DNA of 18,296 bases from an uncultured Lachnospiraceae bacterium (GTDB lineage Bacteria > Bacillota > Clostridia > Lachnospirales > Lachnospiraceae), in contig CAJTXH010000047.1 in NCBI GenBank assembly GCA_910580005.1, positions 1-18,296 on the forward strand, given 5' to 3'. This document shows, piece by piece, positions 13,389-18,296 of this stretch. Made by a program: the position numbers and the translations under genes. Under the pieces are notes generated by a model that was not told the DNA's origin, made no database searches, and saw only the letters and a list, made by a program, of their open reading frames with translations. Every line of letters begins with the position of its first letter. Within the stretch, counting starts at the first letter, position 1.

Positions 13389-13571
13389 ATGAAGTCACCG
13401 AATCTTCTGCAAGACGTTTATGAGGAATGGCTGGACCGTTTCCGGATTATAGATTATGTGCATGCTTATCAGCTTGTGTTTGAATATATCAACACATTTT
13501 ACAATACTGTGAGGCTTCACAGCTATTGTAAGTATAAGCCGCCATAGGAATATGAGAACGAATATTTATAA
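13389..13571 (+). pseudogene. IS3-family transposase (OrfB), C-terminal remnant
   Basis: The frame from 13389 reads LDRFRIIDYVHAYQLVFEYI, then NTFYNTVRLHSYCKYKPP, a TAG stop at 13545, and EYENEYL to a second stop. The pattern FEYIxxFYNxxRxHSxxxYxxPxxYE is the standard end of the rve-type integrase domain of IS3-family transposases. The catalytic residues, OrfA and the left end are gone. No clear terminal inverted repeat was found. Confidence 0.7.
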
Positions 13572-13807
13572 AAGATGGAATTAAATATTAAAGGCTTAGA
13601 GAACCGCACAGATTATTCCCGAATAATTATGTGGACAATATTTTCCCAGGTTAATTTGTACCAAAACTTGACATAATACCACTTTAATACCCATGCCATC
13701 TGGCGCATTATATTTTTATATGTTCTAATTATATTATAATATAATATATCTGTTGCTTATAATCCAATAAAAATTTATGAAACATCCATGTAAAAACCAG
13801 AAACTAC
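13572..13807. other. AT-rich intergenic region before the topoisomerase operon
   Basis: No gene seen. It contains a long run of A/T (about 13722-13752, with repeated TATAAT-like words) and may hold the true edge of the IS remnant. Several TATAAT-like words make promoter assignment here unreliable. Confidence 0.4.
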
Positions 13808-13837
13808 TTTACTTTCACGCACAATTATGTATATAAT
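13808..13837 (+). promoter_or_regulatory. Candidate promoter of the topoisomerase operon
   Basis: TTTACT (13808-13813), 18-nt spacer, TATAAT (13832-13837), about 42 nt before the start at 13880. Confidence 0.5.
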
Positions 13838-13879
13838 ACAAATGTTTGTTCGTAATTTTGTTTTAGAATGGAGATTTTT

Positions 13880-15802
13880 ATGAGTGACTACACGGGAAAA
13901 GAAATTGTAATTTTAGAAGGCCTGGAGGCTGTCCGCAAGCGTCCAGGCATGTATATAGGTTCTACAGGACCACGTGGCCTGCACCACCTCGTCTGGGAAA
14001 TCCTTGACAACAGTATAGATGAACAACTTGCAGGTTTCTGCAATGAGATACATATTACAATGCAGAAAGATGGCGGCATCCGCATTAAAGACAACGGACG
14101 TGGTGTGCCGGTTGACATCCATCCTGCAAAAAAAGTTGCTACTATACGTGTAGTATATACAATACTTCATGCAGGCGGCAAATTTGGCAACTCTGCATAC
14201 AAAGTTTCTGGTGGGCTGCATGGTGTAGGTTCATCTGTTGTAAATGCACTATCTACACATATGATTGTAGAAGTACACAGAAACGGGCTTGTTTACCGTG
14301 ATGAATATAAAAACGGCGGACATCCTGTAACAATACTTAATAAAGACGGCTCTCTTGAGCCTTCTGGCAAATGTGCCAAACCAGATACAGGGACTACTGT
14401 TACATTTTATCCTGACCCTGAAATATTTGAAACAACAGAGTTCAAAGCTGATGTTATTAAAAAGAAACTTAAAGAAACTGCATATCTTAATAAGAATTTA
14501 AAACTGGTATTTGCTGATGAAAATACAGGCGAAGAAAGAATTTACCTGGAAGAAGACGGGATTAAAAGTTTTGTAAATTATATTAACCGTGATGCCCAGG
14601 TTCTGCACAGCGAACCAGTATATATTGAAGGTACAAGCGGTGATATTGAAGTTGAAGCTGCATTCCAGTATACATCAAACTTTTCTGAACAGATTAACCC
14701 ATACTGTAACAGGATAAATGTTGTTGATGGTGGTACTCTAGTTACTGGTTTTAAAACAGCACTTACACGTGTTATGAACCAATATGCAAGGGAACTGGGT
14801 GTACTTAAAGATAAAGATGAAAACTTTGATGGCAAAGATATAAGAAATGGGCTAGTTGCAATTATTTCTATTAAACATCCTGACCCACAGTTTGAGGGAC
14901 AAACAAAAACAAAACTCGGCAACACTGACGCTAAAACTGCTGTTGAAGATGTATTTGGTACAGAAGTCCAGAGATTTTTTGACAAAAATGTTGAAGTCCT
15001 GCGTGCAATCCTTGATAATTCACTTAAATCATACAATGCACGTAAAGCAAGCGACAAAGCCCGCAATGCTGTTTTAAAACAGTTAAATGATGTTGACACC
15101 AAAAGCAAGCTTGCTGCATGTACCTCAAGAAAACCAGAAGAATGTGAAGTTTATATTGTCGAAGGTGACTCTGCTGGTGGTACTGTTAAAACAGCAAGGA
15201 ACAGGCATACACAGGCAGTTCTTCCGTTAAGGGGCAAAATACTTAATGTAGAAAAAGCAACTCTTGAAAAAATACTGTTGAATAATGAAATAAAATCAAT
15301 GATAGCCGCATTTGGCTGTGGAATTGGTGAAGAATTCGATATAAGCAAACTGCGCTATAACAAGATTATAATACTTACTGATGCTGACGTTGACGGCGCA
15401 CATATAAGTACACTTCTTCTTACATTTTTCTACAGGTTTATGCCAGAACTTATATACTCTGGTAAAATTTACAGGGGGCTTCCACCGCTTTATAAAGTAG
15501 ATTATACAAATGGCAAAAAGAAAAACTCTGAATATATTTTTAATGACTTTGAACTTGAAAAATTCAGAAAAAATAAAAGCAATAAAATTACTGGCATACA
15601 GCGTTATAAGGGGCTTGGTGAAATGGATGCAGAGCAGCTCTGGGAAACAACACTTAACCCTGAAAGCCGGTTGCTTGCACAGATTTCTATAAGCGACAGT
15701 GTAGATGCAGACGAAGTGACAACAACACTTATGAGTAGCAATGTACCTCCACGCAGGCAGTTTATAATGGAAGAAGCCAGATATGCCAATCTTGATATAT
15801 AA
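13880..15802 (+). CDS. gyrB: Type IIA DNA topoisomerase, ATPase subunit (GyrB-like)
   Basis: A 640-aa subunit that hydrolyses ATP to drive DNA strand passage. The GHKL ATPase domain shows E40 and N44 in WEILDNSID, KDNGRGVPVDIH (70-81), LHAGGKFG (96-103) and GGLHGVGSSVVNALS (111-125). The transducer has GFKTALTRVMNQYAREL and ISIKHPDPQFEGQTKTKLGN. The TOPRIM domain has EGDSAGG (428-434) and DADVDGAH with D501/D503/D505. The C-terminal end has IQRYKGLGEMDAEQLWETT. These phrases resemble GyrB more than ParE, but TVKTARNRHTQ replaces the usual SAKQGRDRRFQ after EGDSAGG, so it is a diverged member. The start at 13880 has GGAGA 6 nt upstream; the in-frame ATG 13868 overlaps that site. It is in an operon with the A subunit, 54-87 nt downstream depending on that gene's start. 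Confidence 0.9.
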   Translation: MSDYTGKEIVILEGLEAVRKRPGMYIGSTGPRGLHHLVWEILDNSIDEQLAGFCNEIHITMQKDGGIRIKDNGRGVPVDIHPAKKVATIRVVYTILHAGGKFGNSAYKVSGGLHGVGSSVVNALSTHMIVEVHRNGLVYRDEYKNGGHPVTILNKDGSLEPSGKCAKPDTGTTVTFYPDPEIFETTEFKADVIKKKLKETAYLNKNLKLVFADENTGEERIYLEEDGIKSFVNYINRDAQVLHSEPVYIEGTSGDIEVEAAFQYTSNFSEQINPYCNRINVVDGGTLVTGFKTALTRVMNQYARELGVLKDKDENFDGKDIRNGLVAIISIKHPDPQFEGQTKTKLGNTDAKTAVEDVFGTEVQRFFDKNVEVLRAILDNSLKSYNARKASDKARNAVLKQLNDVDTKSKLAACTSRKPEECEVYIVEGDSAGGTVKTARNRHTQAVLPLRGKILNVEKATLEKILLNNEIKSMIAAFGCGIGEEFDISKLRYNKIIILTDADVDGAHISTLLLTFFYRFMPELIYSGKIYRGLPPLYKVDYTNGKKKNSEYIFNDFELEKFRKNKSNKITGIQRYKGLGEMDAEQLWETTLNPESRLLAQISISDSVDADEVTTTLMSSNVPPRRQFIMEEARYANLDI

Positions 15803-15869
15803 AAATATAAACCAGACACAGTAATATAAAATATCTAAAATAAAGAAGGACTGATTATGCGCAAAAGTG

Positions 15870-15883
15870 GCGCAGAAATGAGG
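15870..15883 (+). promoter_or_regulatory. Shared 14-nt translation-initiation block, copy 3
   Basis: GCGCAGAAATGAGG followed by 6 nt and ATG 15890. It is immediately preceded by a partial tandem copy, GCGCAAAAGTGG (15859-15870). Confidence 0.6.
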
Positions 15884-15889
15884 GAAATT

Positions 15890-18136
15890 ATGAAATATAA
15901 TGAACAGCCTGTAATACAACTGGATTTTTCAGAGGAAATGCGCAATTCTTACCGTGATTATGCGGTAAGTGTAATAATTGCAAGGGCGCTTCCAGATGTA
16001 AGGGACGGGCTTAAGCCTGTACAGAGGCGTATACTTTATGCAATGAATGAACTGTCACTTGACCCTGGCAAGCCACACAGGAAAAGTGCGCGTATTGTTG
16101 GTGATACAATGGGTAAATACCACCCACATGGTGACAGCTCAATATATGATGCACTTGTACATATGACCGAAGAATATTCGCTATCTATACCACTTGTAGA
16201 CGGGCACGGCAATTTTGGCTCTATTGACGGTGATGGCGCTGCTGCCATGCGTTACACAGAAGCAAGGCTTTCACATGGTGCAATAGCACTTCTTGACAAC
16301 CTGGATAAAGGGCTTGTGCCATTCGGACCTAACTTTGACGAAAGCGAAAAAGAACCGCTTGTACTTCCTGCAACAATTCCTAACCTGCTTATAAACGGTA
16401 CTACAGGCATTGCAGTCGGAATGGCTACTAATATGCCCCCGCACAACACTTCTGAGGTAATAGATGGCATTATCGCATTTATGGATAACCCGGAAATATC
16501 TACTAAAGGGCTTATGAAATATATAAAAGGCCCTGATTTTCCAACAGGTGCTACAATTACAAATTCCGATGACCTCTTTAATATTTATGATACAGGAGAG
16601 GGCAAAATCAAAATACGTTCCAAAGTTGAAATTGAAGACAGTGATTACGGACGCAAAAACCTTGTAATAACAGAAATCCCTTATACAGTTGCAGGCAATA
16701 AAACAAAGCTTTTAGAAAACCTTGCTGCGCTTGCCAAAGACAAAGTATTTGATGAAATATATGATGTAAGGGATGAATCATCTAAAGAGGGAATACGTAT
16801 TGTTGTTGAAGTAAAAAAGGACAGGGATATACAAAACCTCTTAAACGGGCTTTACCAGAAAACAGCAATGGAAGATACATATGGCGTAAATATGCTTGCA
16901 GTTAAAAACAAACAGCCAGTAACATTTACACTTAAAGGGCTTATTAATGAATTTGTCCTGTTCCAGGAAGAACTTTATACAAAAGAATACAAGCATCTGC
17001 TTGAAAAGGCAAATGACAGGCTGGAGATTGTTGAAGGGCTTATAAAAGCAACAGATATAATTGACCTTATAATAGAAATCTTAAGATGCAGCAACTCTGT
17101 AAAACAGGCTAAGGAATGTCTTACTAAAGGTAAAACAGAAGGCATAAAATTCAGGACAAAAAAATCAGAAAAGGAAGCTGCACGCCTTGGTTTTTCAGAA
17201 AGACAGGCAGAAGCAATATTGACAATGCAGTTAAGCAAGCTTATAGGGCTTGAACTCCTGAAACTGCATCAGGAAAGCAATACACTTATAACCAATATCA
17301 CTAATTACAAAAAAATATTAGGTGATATTAACGAACTGCACAAGGTTATTAAAAAAAGACTTAAAACATATAAAAAACAGTTTGGCAGGGAAAGGCGCAC
17401 CACACTTGACAATATTGGCAATACAAAATATGTTGAGGAAATCAGGGAAGAAAATATCTATGTAGTAATAGACAGGTTTGGTTACTGCAAATCGCTTGAT
17501 GAAACAAGTTATTCACGCCTTGCCCCTGAAACCCTTAATGAATACACATATATAATCCCAATGAAAAATACAGGGAAACTATGTATATTCTCTTCCTCTG
17601 GCTCAATGTACCAGGTAAAAGCCATGTCCATACCAAAAACTAGAAGCCGTGACAAAGGTGTACTTATACAGACCCTTTGCAAAATAGGCAAAGATGATAT
17701 AATAACATATATAGCATTTGATGATTTGTCAGAGTCACAACTCTTATTTATATCAAAATCAGGATATGTAAAACTTGTATCAGGAATAGAATTCGAAACA
17801 AACCGCTCTGTAATAGCATCAACAAAACTTGAAAAAGAAGATACACTTGTATGTATACAGCCAGTTACTGTAGAAGAAAGCATAGCAGATAACAGAAATG
17901 TGCTAATGGTAACTGAAAAAGGCTCTGTGCTTTTATTCCCATTAAACCAGACAGGTGAATTTAAAAAGACAAGCAAAGGGCTTAAGGGAATATCGCTTGC
18001 CAAAGGGGACATGCTTGCGTATGCCTGTATAACCTCGCCAGAAGACACGGATATAGAATTTAATAATAAGCATTATAACCCACAGAAAATAAAACTAAAA
18101 AACCGGAACGATAAACCAGTTAAAATAAAATTATGA
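15890..18136 (+). CDS. Type IIA DNA topoisomerase, DNA-cleaving subunit (GyrA/ParC type)
   Basis: A 748-aa subunit that cuts and rejoins the gate DNA through a tyrosine. With the start at 15890, catalytic Y122 in AAMRYTEARL and S83/D87 in HPHGDSSIYDALV fall at exactly the E. coli GyrA numbers. S83 and D87 are the fluoroquinolone-site residues and are of the sensitive type. The winged helix and tower follow (KPVQRRILYAMNEL, VLPATIPNLLINGTTGIAVGMATNMPPH), then an extended coiled coil to about residue 510. The C-terminal region has beta-pinwheel-like blades, but I find no QRRGGKG-type GyrA box: the expected place reads GYCKSLDETSYSRLAPETLN. This favours a topoisomerase IV-like or atypical gyrase role, hence no symbol. 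An alternative start at 15857 has AAGGA 6 nt upstream and adds 11 residues. Confidence 0.88.
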   Translation: MKYNEQPVIQLDFSEEMRNSYRDYAVSVIIARALPDVRDGLKPVQRRILYAMNELSLDPGKPHRKSARIVGDTMGKYHPHGDSSIYDALVHMTEEYSLSIPLVDGHGNFGSIDGDGAAAMRYTEARLSHGAIALLDNLDKGLVPFGPNFDESEKEPLVLPATIPNLLINGTTGIAVGMATNMPPHNTSEVIDGIIAFMDNPEISTKGLMKYIKGPDFPTGATITNSDDLFNIYDTGEGKIKIRSKVEIEDSDYGRKNLVITEIPYTVAGNKTKLLENLAALAKDKVFDEIYDVRDESSKEGIRIVVEVKKDRDIQNLLNGLYQKTAMEDTYGVNMLAVKNKQPVTFTLKGLINEFVLFQEELYTKEYKHLLEKANDRLEIVEGLIKATDIIDLIIEILRCSNSVKQAKECLTKGKTEGIKFRTKKSEKEAARLGFSERQAEAILTMQLSKLIGLELLKLHQESNTLITNITNYKKILGDINELHKVIKKRLKTYKKQFGRERRTTLDNIGNTKYVEEIREENIYVVIDRFGYCKSLDETSYSRLAPETLNEYTYIIPMKNTGKLCIFSSSGSMYQVKAMSIPKTRSRDKGVLIQTLCKIGKDDIITYIAFDDLSESQLLFISKSGYVKLVSGIEFETNRSVIASTKLEKEDTLVCIQPVTVEESIADNRNVLMVTEKGSVLLFPLNQTGEFKKTSKGLKGISLAKGDMLAYACITSPEDTDIEFNNKHYNPQKIKLKNRNDKPVKIKL

Positions 18137-18137
18137 T

Positions 18138-18184
18138 AATTTCCAGTTATCCTTTGTTTGTGTAAGAACGGACACAGGGCTTCC
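18138..18184 (+). repeat. Dispersed repeat block, copy B
   Basis: The copy of 3487-3529, beginning one base after the topoisomerase A stop codon. Shared words in order: AATTTCCAG (18138-18146), TCCTTTGTTTG (18150-18160), ACGGAC (18168-18173), CAGGG (18175-18179) and TTCC (18181-18184). ATAATTTCCAGTTAT (18136-18150) is the exact reverse complement of the right end of copy A. The right end of copy B is not seen and may lie beyond the window. Confidence 0.75.
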
Positions 18185-18210
18185 ATGTCAGGCTAAATTA
18201 TTCCACTCCA

Positions 18211-18296
18211 GGGCACGTTCTCACTACGTTAGCTCACGCAACGGCACATAAAATCTGAAAGAACCAGATTTAAATGCCGGCGGAGCTAAAGTGCCC
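18211..18296 (+). ncRNA. Four-helix structured RNA element at window edge (unrecognised)
   Basis: Four nested perfect helices stack into one long hairpin: GGGCAC (18211-18216) with GTGCCC (18291-18296); TTAGCTC (18229-18235) with GAGCTAA (18283-18289); CGGCA (18242-18246) with TGCCG (18275-18279); AAATCTG (18251-18257) with CAGATTT (18265-18271), loop AAAGAAC. The first internal loop is strongly asymmetric (12 against 1 nt), a feature of folded, functional RNAs rather than simple terminators. No open frame lies here. It could be a 3'-UTR element of the topoisomerase operon, the leader of the next gene, or part of a larger RNA with repeat B. I do not recognise a known class. Confidence 0.5.

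Noticed and set aside
13835..13855. LexA/SOS box before the topoisomerase operon
   Set aside because: Only a half-site (GTTCG) with poor symmetry is present.
14578..15108. Long minus-strand open frame (176 codons) opposite gyrB
   Set aside because: It is serine/threonine/phenylalanine-rich in the way expected of an antisense shadow of a conserved gene; no start signals.
15296..15919. 207-codon minus-strand open frame spanning the gap between the topoisomerase genes
   Set aside because: It is antisense to conserved TOPRIM coding sequence and rich in Phe, Tyr, Ile and Cys, as in a shadow frame; no ribosome-binding site.
17509..18048. 179-codon minus-strand open frame opposite topoisomerase A
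   Set aside because: Shadow of the conserved gene, with no supporting signals.

Overview
The window is AT-rich, with Gram-positive-style strong Shine-Dalgarno sequences and sigma-A-like promoters. Its gene families (long glutamine-type NAD synthetase, BlaR1-like membrane protein, DUF402, DUF1835/DUF3658, XRE regulators, AgrA/GHKL-type two-component remnants) suggest a low-GC Firmicute, most likely a gut-type Clostridia/Lachnospiraceae. No rRNA or tRNA gene was recognised, so this placement is inferred from protein style only.

Left part (1-4875), mostly ordinary chromosome: the 3' end of nadE, then a BlaR1/M56-like membrane protein whose zinc-binding HExxH motif has decayed to HFEAH, then a convergent DUF402 gene. 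Divergent from DUF402 is a small operon encoding a 53-aa single-pass membrane protein and an SPFH/band-7 (prohibitin/stomatin-like) protein, closed by a perfect hairpin terminator. About 175 nt of structured leader precede it. This leader shares a 35-of-40 conserved block with sequence directly after the topoisomerase A gene at the far right of the window.

Middle part (5064-13571), accessory region: three XRE regulators, a GNAT acetyltransferase, an NTF2-like protein and a DUF1835/DUF3658 protein are intact. Between them lies a dense field of gene debris: an AgrA-like response regulator and its GHKL sensor cut by deletions, N- and C-terminal tyrosine-recombinase fragments, a SIR2-domain (defence-type) remnant, a methyltransferase-GNAT chimera, a frameshifted phzF and an IS3-family transposase tail. 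This looks like repeated insertion, deletion and recombination at one site beside an essential operon.

Right part (13808-18296): a type IIA topoisomerase operon, with a GyrB-like ATPase subunit followed by a GyrA/ParC-type subunit that keeps the catalytic tyrosine but lacks a recognisable GyrA box. Two nucleotides after its stop begins the second copy of the leader repeat. This is followed by a four-helix hairpin RNA that reaches the window edge.

The most interesting unexplained material is non-coding: (i) the repeat/leader pair at 3487-3593 and 18138-18184; (ii) the four-helix element at 18211-18296; (iii) a 14-nt block (GYGCAGAARTGAGG) placed exactly 6 nt before the start codon of three separate genes.
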